Shown here one piece after another: positions 12,453 to 24,135 of a stretch of 64,000 bases of DNA. Below the pieces are notes generated by a model that saw nothing but the letters and a program-made list of their open reading frames with translations, did no database searches and was not told the DNA's origin. This stretch comes from Athripsodes cinereus. Taxonomy: Eukaryota > Arthropoda > Insecta > Trichoptera > Leptoceridae. The stretch covers positions 11,435,427 through 11,499,426 of the forward strand of contig OX388321.1 of the NCBI GenBank assembly GCA_947579605.1, written 5' to 3'. The position numbers and the translations under genes were made by a program. How positions within the stretch are numbered: the stretch's first letter is position 1; each line of letters begins with the position of its first letter.

Positions 12453-12695
12453 GTACAGACAGCTGGATGCGAACGTCAATCATCAAGCATCAAGCAAAAA
12501 TCTTAAATCTTTCGGCGACAATTCGGAGCATTCTCCGAAGAAATATTCGAATGAATGCCTTTGTTACGCCTCATGGACGGGTAACGAAGGCATTCATTCG
12601 AAAATTTCTTCGGAGAATGCTCTGAATTGTCGTCGAAAGATTTAAGATTTTTGCTTGATGATTGACGATTGACGTTCGAATTCAGCTGTCTGTAC
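12453..12695. mobile_element. Foldback element with 109-bp arms
   Basis: Left arm 12453-12561 and right arm 12587-12695 are inverted copies with about seven mismatches by eye. The 25-base spacer itself has gttac/gtaac ends, so the whole behaves as one near-palindrome. Outer ends begin 'gtacagacagctg'. No clear target duplication was found. Overlapping ORFs on the two strands encode nearly the same peptide (both contain NLKSF.DNSEHSPKK) simply because of the symmetry. Confidence 0.85.
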
Positions 12696-15513
12696 GCCGC
12701 CAATATAAAACAATATAGTACAAGAAACATTGTTTTTCATTTTATTAAAAAAAGTTACTTCTTTCCAAAGCTGTATTGAGATGGTCAGTGTTTTCTTCTT
12801 CCGCTTTCATCGATGATACTAAATAATTAATGGTATGCAAAGAAAGTGAAATTGTTGAGGTCATTCGTGACAAAATAATACTGTGTATCGGAACAATTAA
12901 TTTTGCATAAAATTTAAGTAATTACAAATTAATAAAATGTCTCCTGTTACAAAACTCAGTAAGATAAGAATAAAAACTAAAAGATGCACGAAAAATATAG
13001 GAATCAAAAATATTTTAAACAAACACACCGCTGCGCCGCATTCATTGCGATCTCAACACAGTCTTCTGATTATCATGATAAAAATATTATCATACTAGAT
13101 AATACAAATTAAATACTTTTACATAACACTAACAACTTTATGGATATATAGTGTAGTAATAAAATATGGTAATGATGTATAAAATATTGTTTTTATTTTA
13201 ATATATGTAAATAGTTAATAAATAACACATATATATTTTGCACACTCAATTAATGAGTTTTTAATACGGTGTCAAACAAAATGATAATATATTATTTCTT
13301 ATATTATCTTGAAGTCAACAAACTCCACTGAATTTCGTATAAAATGCTTCTCATCACCGTATTTGGACTGAGGACTTTAATAATATCAATAGGTATACAA
13401 AGTTTCCATCGCGTTTAATTATTCCATACTATTACGGTTTACAAATAATATTGCGATCAAGGTGTGAATCCTTTACGTAAATGCTCGCCGGCGAAAAACC
13501 CAATTAATAGGTACATACCTACATGGTACGTCCAATCATTTTTAAATGTTTTTTTCACATTTTTAGAGATAATTGGAATTTCATAAGACGTAGAAAAGTA
13601 TGGCATTTTTTGAATAAAATAATACTGTTTACAACATTGTGATGTAACGACACGCATAAAAAATGTGTTTTATGACCGGTGCCTACTAATTAACTCATTC
13701 TTAATAAAAGTTAAATATTTTGAATATTAAGCTATCGTCATGCGACTTTGTAGTACTAGTAGTACTATTTTGGGAAAGTCTAGATCAAATGGCTTCGAAG
13801 TCGGAAAGGCAAACTTTTGAAATCATTTCAATTATTTATTATATTGATGAAATGTTAATTATTTTTTATAGGTACACTTTTTTACAATTTATTAAAAGTA
13901 AAATACTGTATATTGGTTGAATCTTAAGTCATTAGAAAGTATCATAAAATTATAAGCACAGAAGGCGAGTTTATCGTTAGATTGCAATTCTTTCAACTAA
14001 CCTGGAAGGTTTAAATGGTTGGGTTAAAATATTTTTTTTAAATAAATTATTTATTATAATTAATTTGACACTAAATAACAAACGAATTACGCAGATTCTA
14101 TAATGTAATTATCATTTATGACAACCCATCAAAAGACGCTATTACGTATTCGTATTTAAATATACAGAACATTCTTTCTGGACTAAACTACATGAGTGAT
14201 AAACACACTTTCCATTCGTTCTAGGAAATATTTTTGTTTTTGAAAACAACTACTTATGTAAAATCAATCTATGATTAATATCCTCTTCGTGTATTGGCTC
14301 ATTCAAATATAAACTAAAATCCCACCATTAATCCCTCTTAAATTACCCACCACCTCTTTAATAGTAGATAGTATTCACTTAGATTCGTGAACGTACGTAT
14401 ACGTATAAGTTTATGGTTGTCAATGCTTACTTTTTTATATTGTAACTTTATATAGGTACCCTTATTTTATATAATATTGTATTTTATTTCTGTTTATGAT
14501 ATTCTATATATTTCAATTTCTCTAGACTCATTCTATGCTAAAATATGTTTATTAAACATTTACTGGAATAAATTGCAACAAGACAATATATACACCTTTT
14601 GTACAAAATTTATTTTTGAAATCAAGTGTTTCTTATTATTATTATTATTATTAGGAATAACCTGATTTAAAAAATACACAAATTTGAACATGCTATATTG
14701 CCAAATGTCAATATGCCGTCTTACGACATCATTTCACCTTATTTATATCTATTTCAAATAATGAATCAACGTTTTATGTTTTATGTGACATGTAAATACA
14801 ACTACATGTAGGTAGGTATTGTATATTATTATGCATAACATTATGTTGGTATTGAAAATTCATAACTCGTTTTGATCGTTGTAAATTTTAACACATCATG
14901 ACAATCATTTGTTTATTTTTCAAATCAAGAACTGTTTTAGAAAAAATCTTATTGCATAATATTGTTAATGGTATTCTTACATTTTTATTACTTTCAGTTA
15001 AACTGTTGCCTACCCTACTTGTGATGGTATAGATAGATCGATAATATTCATATAATAATTTACTTAAAATTCCTAAAGAATTTAGTGATGACTTCTCAAT
15101 GTTTGTAATGGTGTGTGGTGTTTAGTGTTTTAATATTAGTGTCTTTTTTGTTTCAATAGTGTTACTGTTCTGTGATATTTTGCTCTAGTGTCATATATTT
15201 TGCTATAAGATCAAATAATTAATTTATGAATTGTTTTACCAGATTTGTAATACTGCACGCCTCTGACACCAGCAACCTTAGTTGCTGTTTTGAGGTATTA
15301 TTTATTATTGAATAAATTGAATGTTATTGAATGTTATAAATTGAAAAGTATATCAATATGAAATGAGAAATACCATACGCAATTAATACCATTTAAACAT
15401 TTAACAAATCTCATAATATATGCATTTTACCATATAAAGCAACATAGAAATAATTTTGTCACTGATTCCGATGGTGATGTTCGGAAGTATTCAAAACAAA
15501 GTTCTATATTTAT

Positions 15514-15765
15514 GACGGTCGGGGTGGTGCAGAGGTCACACTCTTGCCTTTGAGCCACGAGGTCCCGGGTTTGATTCTCGAACAGGGCAAAGTGAAGAAT
15601 GACCTTTTTCGAATTGTCATGAGTCTGGGTGTTACACGTATATGTATGTATTTAGTGCATTTTATATATAGATATATGTGTATTGTTGCGTTAGTACCCG
15701 TAATACAAGATTCCTTTAGAAGTTTGGGACAAGCTCGATCTGTGTGAATATCTATGCATGTTATG
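15514..15765 (+). mobile_element. tRNA-derived SINE (family C), copy 2
   Basis: The head has an A-box-like TGGTGCAGAGG at about 15525 and a B-box-like GGTTTGATTCTCG near 15570. The body 'gacctttttcgaattgtcatgagtctgggtgttac' and 'gttgcgttagtacccgtaatacaagattc...aagctcgatctgtgtga' repeats that of the copy at 1589. One B-box substitution suggests it is inactive. Confidence 0.85.
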
Positions 15766-17779
15766 TTTTCTTATACCATATGTAAATTTGTGATTTTATC
15801 ACAAAATGGTGTTGTTTACCCATTTAGATGAAGTCTAGTATCCAACAAAATAGATTTTTTACCAAAATAGGATGGCAAGAAAATCTTCGTTAAAGTGTAT
15901 CACGGAGTGTTATAAAATAATATTATTTTTGTTGCATAATGTTATCTAACAATTCAAATTGTTGTTATGTTAATGGAGCGCTGCATTTGACTTTGATGAA
16001 GCTGTCGAAAAACCGTGGCTAGTCGACTAAATTATAATATGATGGTTAATTCACTAATAAAGTATGTGGCCAATGTGAATAGGAAAAATTGCAATCCATT
16101 AGATTCTTATCATGCATGTTGAGATGCTATCTGATGTGTGCAGATACGACAACATTGTTAATAACACCTGTATTTATAATATAACAGCATGTTTTAATAG
16201 TTTTTTTTTCATTGATAATATGTCGTCTTTAATATGGATATACAGTTATCAAATTTCAATTATCAAATCGTGTAATCTAGATTATATAATGTAAATTAAA
16301 TGATCTTCATAGAAATTAATAATATTTTAAACATGTTTTTGATATCTGTTTTAAATTACGAATTATTTTGTGCTTTTTTCTTCTTCTGTAGTTTTTAAAT
16401 ACGAGTACACCTCCAAATCAAAAGGGTGACAGCATCAATATTCTGGTGAAAAATAATTCATATTAGCTAAAATGATTTTGTTTCAATTTGGTTATGTTTA
16501 GAAAAATTTGTTTAAACTCTCCTGTTTAAATGTTTTGTAACCAAAATTATACAGTCCATATATACTGCAAAAGTCTGTAAAAAGCCTGCTCAATTATAGA
16601 GCTTTAATTTGCAAAACAATCGATCTTCAATCGTTCTGATCTTTGAGCAAGGTCTATTGTCTTTGTTTACCTAATACGTTATTTTCTGCTTCAAAAACAA
16701 AATGCATTTAATTAATCTATAACCACAGATTAAGTTGGTCGCATTTAAATCATGACACAAACTCTTAAACACTCCGTATTCATGGTAGTATCCACTGGTT
16801 AAATGTACAATTTATTTCTTTATTGTGTTATACATATCTAATATCTTCCATCATGTAAAATACTATTATTGACTCGAGTTGTCCACGCGACCTGTTTCTT
16901 GAACCAACATTACAGAAATTATTTATTTACTATCTACCTGTACGTTGTATACCCTTCAAATACCTTCTGGAGTTTGTTTTTTTATTTGTGTGTTTATTTA
17001 TTTATCTACTTATTAACACAACATTAAAAATGGAAGTTGTATGGGATTTTTGTTTGTTTAGATCTGTTTGTGTTTTGAGTTGGGTAACAAACAATATTTA
17101 AAGATGGTTTTCAATGTCATTCATCATGTTCGTGAACATTACAAGTCTTCTCAGTCTATCGAAGATATCTTATCATACTACGAGAATATGTATCCAATTG
17201 GCAACTTGGAAGTTGAATCAATACTTTTTATTATTCATTATTTATCCAACAGATTTTTTTGTGATGTGCTTTTTGTCATAGGTATCTATATATTTCAATA
17301 ATTTTTTACTATACTTTTTTTTTATTTTTGTCATCACCAAAAAATATTCCAAAAATTACTATTGAAAGTTTTCTCACATAATATAAAGGCACTTTAAATA
17401 TAAGTTACTCCATTATACAATATATGTAACTCAACGAAATGACTTAAATGTTATGAAACAAGCTTGCGCAACAATACAAAAAAAAAACTATGTAGGTACC
17501 CAGCTTATAGAAATTAAGCTTCCTTCAAACCAGCATTTTGAGTACTTCACTTCTAGGTTCACTACGCTGCATTCCTATGATACTTGACCAAATATGGAGA
17601 GCTTTTGAAGTATGTTTTTGTAGTTGTATTATGTAAACACTGAATGGGTTTTTAATCATTATAACAGTTGGCTAGTAGAAGCACTTTAAGGGCTTTTTAA
17701 ATTCCTATTAAGTTTTGTACTTTTTCTTTCAATTTTGAAAGTATATTGTAAGTAAACCTCATATTGGTTTTAACTTTTC

Positions 17780-18055
17780 TTCTTCGTTTTCTTCAGCAAT
17801 CTCTCCACTGCTGGATGAATGCCTCCTCCATATTCTTTCACTCTTCTCTTCTTTGAGCCAGTTTTTCCCGTTCACTAGAATTTTTCAACAGCCCATCTTT
17901 TCCGTCACCGACCTATCTTTTCGTTCTCATCCCAAAATCTCCATTTTAGAACTCTGGGTGCCCATTTATCAAATCCTTGCCTCGCCGCATGACTTGACCA
18001 TTACCATTTCAGTTTCACAATACGGTCTATTATCTCGACAATTTTTGTCCTAACA
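17780..18055 (-). mobile_element. LINE 3' end, antisense, degraded
   Basis: Read on the minus strand, it ends with a segment like 'atggaggaggcattcatccagcagtgg', the EEAF.QQW C-terminus common to insect LINE reverse transcriptases, followed by a gaagaa-rich tail. Upstream there are WA.RVLKWRF-like pieces with frameshifts. Confidence 0.6.
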
Positions 18056-18686
18056 ACGACCAATTTTGTCTTAACTTAAGGTATTTTAAACTTATTTATG
18101 CAAATGTTTTAATTATTTTTATTTCTTTCTAATACCCATTATTCTTATCTCATTTAAGTTTAATTAGGTAGTTGGAACGATATGTAAAAATAATCATTGT
18201 ATTTTTCTAATTAATATTTATTTATGCACAGTATTATTATTTATACAATGAGGGCTCCGAGTGACTCGGTTTTATCAACGAAAATGCTAATCAGCCTTAT
18301 TGTAATAATAATGAATACTTTATAGTTCACTGTTGGTAAAGTTGATGAAGATATTAGAAAACCATTCATTGATGTTAAAGAATGAATGAAGTAAAAAAAA
18401 TCATGTCAATTTATTTAACATAAGTAGATTTTAAGATTCTAAATGTGATACGAGTATAAGATGGGTACTTTTTATATTGTTTTAGTAGATACAACTATTT
18501 TAGACATACAATAGTGTTTTCTACATATAATGTTTTCTATGAGATCGTTTCATTTCCCATAAATAGACCAACCTATATCTTATTTCTCTATTATATATAT
18601 GACATTCATACCACCAAAGATTTTAGAAAAAGCTTTTTTGTAAGGGTTAATCCGTTATTGTGGATTGATGGTCAATATCGTGGAAT

Positions 18687-18714
18687 ATAATTTTTTCTTT
18701 TATATTTTTTTCAG
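18687..18714 (+). other. 3' splice acceptor and pyrimidine tract of the Serrate exon
   Basis: A T-rich tract (ttttttctttt...tttttttcag) immediately precedes the exon. The AG at 18713-18714 leaves the exon in phase 0, and the conserved reading starts in the next codon. Confidence 0.85.
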
Positions 18715-19023
18715 TGTGCTCAATCGTCAGGATTCTTCGAGCTACAAATATTAGAAATGTCTAATCTTCGATCGAATCTCCTCAACGGAGTCTGTTGTGG
18801 AGTAGATTCTTCATTACATAGAGGCAAGCTAGCTGGAGAGAGGTTACCCTGTACCATTCCCTGCAGAACATATTTCAGACTATGTTTGAAGGAATATCAA
18901 ACAAACGTCACTTCTGGAGGATGTTCATTTGGAAATGCAACAAGTTCTATTATTGGAGGAAGCAGCTTTACCATGGATCCTGACAAAGCCAGTCTCATTC
19001 TACCCTTCACCTTTAGATGGACG
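18715..19023 (+). CDS. Ser: Serrate/Jagged-type Notch ligand, internal exon (MNLL domain)
   Basis: Single in-frame exon of 103 codons, phase 0 at both ends. Serrate/Jagged proteins are type I membrane ligands that bind Notch on neighbouring cells; the MNLL (C2-like) domain precedes the DSL domain and helps receptor and lipid contact. The translation opens CAQSSGFFELQILEMSN, followed by the paired-cysteine motif LLNGVCCG (about residues 22-29), CRTYFRLCLKEYQ (residues 50-62), GCSFGNAT, IIGGSSF, and LPFTFRWT at the end. The GCSFGNAT...GGSSF and FRLCLKEYQ motifs fit Serrate/Jagged better than Delta. The exon is flanked by a pyrimidine-rich acceptor ending in cag and a gtaagt donor. An internal ATG at 18757 is not the gene start: the domain already begins upstream of it in the same frame. 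The signal peptide, DSL and EGF exons were not recognised here, so they probably lie outside the window. The family call is firm; orthology to insect Ser is inferred. Confidence 0.93.
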
Positions 19024-19032
19024 GTAAGTCAT
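19024..19032 (+). other. 5' splice donor of the Serrate exon
   Basis: The sequence acg|gtaagtcat is a close match to the consensus donor. It falls directly after the conserved FTFRWT motif, where the homology ends, and the split is between codons (phase 0). Confidence 0.88.
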
Positions 19033-20159
19033 ATAAAACTATGTAAACTTATCAAAAAATATTGACTTATTTTTATTTATCGTCCTCAAAGAGGATTTTA
19101 CAAGATATCAGTAACCTAATAAAAATGAGAAAGACAAAAAATAATTTGATTTTTCAATCAATAGTATTTTTACTCTAATGAATGTGTTAAGAAAACAGCT
19201 TTATGTTTGAACTTACGCACAAGTCTTCTTCTACATATTATTTTCAATGCGCACGAGTGATCTTAGCATGTTGTAAGTTTATAATAATATCAAACATCAA
19301 ATTATTAACACGTTATCAACCAATTCTGATTGTCTTGACATTGTTGAACTTTAACAACATTTCCTCACCTTTTCGAGTACATCTTTATTAAAAGTTGAAT
19401 ATATGATTACCATTATTATAAGCTACATGAAGCTTTATAAAATAACCATGTCACTAATCAATGACTCCATTATGAGCAATGATTATACGGACGATTTAAG
19501 ATACTAGTTTTTTTTCGTCTACTTGAATAAAAAATATAATATATGTTGGATACATCAGCTATGACATGATCTGCTGGCTGTCAAAATAAGGACCGGATCT
19601 AATTTCATATTATAGTGATGTTGGCTAGATATTGCTGGCTAGCTGAGAATGGTCCAAGAGACACGAAACTCGTTTCGGTATAACGGATAAGTAATATTAT
19701 TATTGTAATTCTTTCACTATGGTGTTACTACAATGTATATAAACAGGCCCACCAGGGGCCGAAGACTGACGATTCATAAAACTGTGGATTAAATATAATA
19801 TTCGAAACTTAATATATCTATTCAAAAGTTGATAGCACAATACACACATTTTGAAAAGAATGACAAATTTAATGAGAATAATGAACCCAGGACTTCTATA
19901 TGCTTAAAATTAATATTTCAATTATTATTCTACTGCAATACTGAAGTCATTAATTTGCTGAGTTTTTTTTATGATTGGTGCTCTTTGTAATAGTAAAATA
20001 ATTTTACGAGTTATTGAATTAGCAAAGGAATTGTAAATTAATATTAATTTAAGCAGACCCTTCATAACGTTCCGAATAGAGATTTTCGGCTATAGCTTAT
20101 ATAAAAAAGAAACATAAATAATTGTGAAGACCTCACTGAGATACTGAGATAAGGAACAT

Positions 20160-20385
20160 ATGCAACACGGAGGACATCGTAAGATGGAGTACCATGTAGA
20201 TCGGATGGCTGAAAACAGAATCGTACATATAGCTGCTAAAGAAACACCAGTCGGTTCACGTCCCCGAGGAAGACCACCAAAAAGATGGAAAGACAGCTGG
20301 TCTTCAGCATCACAAGAGGCATCAATTTCCGAACTAACAGATAGATGATCTACATTACGAGGAAGAAGAAGAAGAAGAAGGTTAA
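20160..20385 (+). mobile_element. LINE 3' end (family H) with GAA-repeat tail
   Basis: An open frame of 62 codons ends at TGA (20346). It contains RMAENRIVHIAAK, then RPRGRPPKRWKDSW, then SELTDR: the C-terminal tail of a non-LTR reverse transcriptase. It is followed by a gaagaagaagaagaag tail at about 20360-20382. Related antisense copies are at 4075 and 53041. 5'-truncated. Confidence 0.8.
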
Positions 20386-20932
20386 TATTTTAAAAATATA
20401 AGTTCTATATCCAGCGAACATTTTACTACAGTATTTCATACAAATTTTAGAAATGAACGGATTACAATGTAGCATTCAGTTTATATCCCATTTGGTAAGA
20501 TCACTATTCACGAAGTCATCTATTAGCTGTCTTTATAATTAGTAGATTAATAAAATTGTTTTATTACCTAAACTGTCTGACTCTATTCAAGGTGAACTAG
20601 AAATTGTTGCAAAACGTTTATCTGTTCTTAAAATTTAGTACTAATCTAGATAGTCAAAAATATGGACACACGATTTTTTTATGTATATACACTTAGTTAC
20701 ATACCTACTAAGGTATTTGAGGATTTATATTCTAGAATTGTCCATTTTATCATTCATTATTAAAATATTATCTAGTCAACTGCATTCATGTAGTCAAGAA
20801 TATCAACTATTTATATTAATCTTGAAGATAATTTTTTAACAAAATTTTTGACCCGAAATATTGTATGATAGTCGGTTTTATACAGATGTAGGTACCTATG
20901 ATTTTGTCTTTTTTTCGCATTCATTCATTCAC

Positions 20933-21110
20933 TCCTCCACGGCGTTTCCCACGTGTGGGGTAGTCAGTGGATAACCTGTGAGTAATAAACATGCAAGATA
21001 TCTTCTCCATGCTAAATAAAGTGAAAACGTTCAGAATGGGTTGCATACCTCATCGCTGAATTGAAAATGTAGAATATCTTACATGGGATATTGTACGGAT
21101 ATTTACCTTA
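20933..21110 (-). mobile_element. SINE-like family A copy, antisense
   Basis: 'ggcgtttcccacgtgtggggtagtcagtggataacc', then 'aacatgc', 'gttcagaatgggttgcatacctcatcgctgaattga' and a fading 5' part. The order is collinear with the other copies. Confidence 0.7.
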
Positions 21111-21626
21111 TATAGGTCACTCAAAAACTTATTTAAAATAGTGGAACACCCAGATATTTATTACCGGAAACTTCATTTAGCTTAGGGAAATGTCATTTAT
21201 TTATTTATTCCTTTATTTATGGGACTGTCAATTTACATATATATCTCCATTATTCGTAATATAACAAACAGGTGAATTCGAATTCACACATTATTTTATT
21301 AGAAAAAAAAACATAAATCAGTAACGTGAATAATTTTGTTTATATGATTATGTCTTATTAAAAAGTCATAATAAAAATATTATGTTGTTCCAATTCTTAG
21401 TTATAGTTTTCTACACTCACCTTGTTTATTGAACAAAGCGTCAAATGTTGAACAATCAACGGTGAATATTAATCGAATCGTCCACTGACTGGCCAAGTAA
21501 CAGGTACACACCTAGTTCGATACATTTGATTATAGGTACTTTATTTTATAATATCATACTATATAGATAGGTCCGGTAGATAATATCATAGAGAGACGGG
21601 CCTCGTCGGGTTCATATCGTTATTAA

Positions 21627-21744
21627 TGGCCGGTTTCAATAACCTATCTATCCGTGACTGTCGATTGAAATCTATTATTTAAAATATAGAACACAATAGA
21701 TTTCAATCGACAGTAGCGGATAGATAGATTATTGAAACCGGCCA
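21627..21744. mobile_element. PIF/Harbinger-type MITE with TAA target duplication
   Basis: A 118-bp element with inverted ends beginning TGGCCGGTTTCAATAA, arms about 50 bp each with a few mismatches, around a short AT-rich loop. It is flanked by TAA at 21624-21626 and 21745-21747, as expected of the TWA target of PIF/Harbinger transposons. No coding content. Confidence 0.8.
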
Positions 21745-22107
21745 TAAGTCCATACTGTGTCTATCGCAAACATACCAAATATAACACCCAGAAACATACC
21801 TCTAGATAAATCCTACATATATACGAGTAGGTATATGTGTACATATGGAGAATGTTTATTAGAACAAATTCTTTAGAACATGTGCCCATTCAATATCCCG
21901 AAAACTGTTCGTAGAAGATTTGAAATTTATGTCAACATTGCCTTAATAATTTATTTAAGTTTTAATGTTACTATCACCTACACAAATATATTATTATCAA
22001 AACTTGTCACCAGGTATGTACTTTGCATGGTTCTTATTATTTTATTTCTATAACTTTTTACGTAGTTTAAAGAAGGACAAAATATTATGTATTTTTGAAA
22101 AGTCTAT

Positions 22108-22215
22108 CTATCTATTCCCTCACGCCGTATCCCAAGTGGGGTAGGCAGAGAGAACGGAACGCCAATTAGATCTGTCCTTACATACTTCTTTCGCTTCCTC
22201 TACAGTCATACAATT
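22108..22215 (-). mobile_element. SINE body (family B), antisense, 5'-truncated
   Basis: 'cctcacgccgtatcccaagtggggtaggcagagagaacggaacgcc' preceded on the plus strand by tctatctat (the element's gatagata tail). The same block recurs at 29754, 39160 (opposite strand), 45808 and, decayed, 55893. Confidence 0.8.
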
Positions 22216-22984
22216 TCTCATGCACGCACGTCGGTTTCTTTTACTCAAAACACGGCCGTCCTTGAGAATATTTTTGAAAAGCTTGGTTGTGAGAAAGAAG
22301 GGATATCAAATAAAAACAAAATAAGTTGAAATATGAATAATTTATGTAAATGAAATAATTTCTACAAAAGGCTGTTTGATACTCCAAAGAAATGATGATA
22401 TGCTGAATGATAAATTTCATAAGAATCCCAACTAACGACAAATTTAATTGCTTATTCAAAATAAACACCATTTGATCTCCAGGTGCTCATTCAACATGAT
22501 TGTTTGAAAACACATTTCTTGTAGGTTATATTTCGTTCTCTGAATTAAAAAGATATTTAAAACCTTACATTAATTAACTATTACTTAAAAAAATTATCCA
22601 CAGAATGTTTCTCAGGGAACAAAACTTTTATTCCGCATGTTGTAATTAACATATTATATCAGCATTCCTTATTTGGCAGGAGAATTCCCTTCCATATTTC
22701 AACAAACAACTTTTTTCATTTGCAAACGTAAGTACAAATCTTTTCGTGTGAAACATATAACAGAAACCTCACTCCAGACATCTGAGAGTGTTGCTATTAA
22801 AACCAAATTAATTCATCATTAAAGAATTCTTGAACAGTTTTCTGTTAAAATTACCAAAATATAAGTTTCAGAACTAAATAAATGACACATACTTTCTGGG
22901 TTGTATTTTGAAAAAACTACGTATTCCATATATTTTCAAGTGTAACTTTGTGGACATGAATTATTAATAATAGTAGTGTTTTGT

Positions 22985-23217
22985 TGAGCACCTGGCAAAG
23001 AATTAATCTTCTATTCTTTTCCGCAAGTTTTTGAATGTACTGTAAAAGATATGTGTTCGAAAAAATAAAGACATTTTTCATATTAAATTCGGCGATGAGG
23101 TTTGTCAGCTATCCTTAATGTCTTAAGTTTTTGTTGGCATAAAGAGGACATCATGCATGTTCAAAAAATGCAGCTGGTCTGCTGGCTACCTTGTGGAATA
23201 TGTCGTGATGGTATAAT
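22985..23217 (+). mobile_element. SINE-like family A copy, near full length, diverged
   Basis: 'gagcacctggcaaagaatt', 'taaaagatatgtgttcgaaaaaat', 'ttcggcgatgaggtttgtcagctatccttaatgtctt', 'ggcataaagaggaca' and the tail 'gctggctaccttgtgg...gtgatggtata' occur in the same order as the copies at 44512 and 53887. Confidence 0.75.
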
Positions 23218-23819
23218 AAAAATAATTATTAGCAATGAATTATTACGTTGTATTCAAACCGAAAACGTAAGAAGTTAAACAAATGAAAGGTGGATTAAAC
23301 GGTGTTCATTGTTAATTACAACCCCTTCTTTTTCACTTATATATCTAGAGAGCAAAGCACTTTTTTCAGCTCGTTATATGTTATATATGTAACAGGTTAA
23401 TAGTTACTATATATCATTTTTACGACAACAGCTCCACTAGGGACGATGTGGAAGAAGATGGTTCGATTTAAGAACGCTCCGAGTGGTGAAGGGTAGTTTC
23501 TTCTCTGTTCTTCCGAAAAAAGAACTGAATGGGATTAGATAAATACAAAGTTTATTTTTTTTTAATTTCCCCAATAAAAAATAATAATTCGTTATTGTCT
23601 TTATGACTTTCGCCTCTTTCTAAAGGTAGATTATAACATTTAAAGGAATATAACTGTGTTTTACGTAGACTGGTAGGCAATTAGAATATTGACGACCCAC
23701 GTGTCCTACTTTCAAAGGTTAAAGCAACATTATTTGAGTCAATGAAGGAAATATATGAACAATAATAAGGTATAAACTCAATAACTACCACCTTACCTTA
23801 TAAGAAAACCACCTTGCGT

Positions 23820-24135
23820 CGTCGTTGAGATATCGCGCCTGAGGGTTTCGTGTTCACTCAATTTTACACGTCGCACGCGCGTTGATGTTTATTAGTTCAC
23901 GGTACCATATTATAATACCATCTCGGGCAATACTATAGTACAAACCACCAAGCAGCGATAATAAGTTTGTATTGTAGTCGTTACCGCATCGAGTGATGCA
24001 CACCTGGTTGTTTGTCCTTCGGGCTATATAGGTGCATCCACCACCACTGTGTTCATTGTTTATTTATCATCCCAGTGTGAAGATATTATTAAAACAACAT
24101 TGTTATCGTTATTATGTAATGTCTAATAAGGCCGT
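23820..24135. other. GC-richer island with TATA-like box; unidentified
   Basis: This stretch stands out from its surroundings by CpG-containing words (gcgtcgtcgttgag, atatcgcgcc, cacgtcgcacgcgcg). It contains 'ggctatataggtgcatccacc' near 24028 with initiator-like 'gttcattg' and 'ccagtgtg' 25-50 bases further on. No ORF. It could be a solo LTR (promoter plus R/U5-like end), a cryptic or real promoter, or an ancestral regulatory element. No TG...CA ends with target duplication were found by eye. Confidence 0.3.

Larger units (their letters stand above)
1..18714 (+). other. Presumed upstream Serrate intron (and possibly 5' flank)
   Basis: No Serrate exon was recognised before 18715. Between the listed repeats the DNA is AT-rich with stop codons in all frames. 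Stretches where nothing was seen: about 2890-4070, 6600-7600, 9220-10840, 11320-12440, 12700-15500 (except a degraded repeat tail near 14995-15035) and 15770-17770, apart from one weak ORF at 17107-17301. Whether this is all intron or includes the gene's promoter cannot be told from sequence alone. Confidence 0.6.

Noticed and set aside
12401..12730. ORFs of 72-75 codons on both strands
   Set aside because: They are read along the two arms of a foldback element and mirror one another, so they are not counted as genes.
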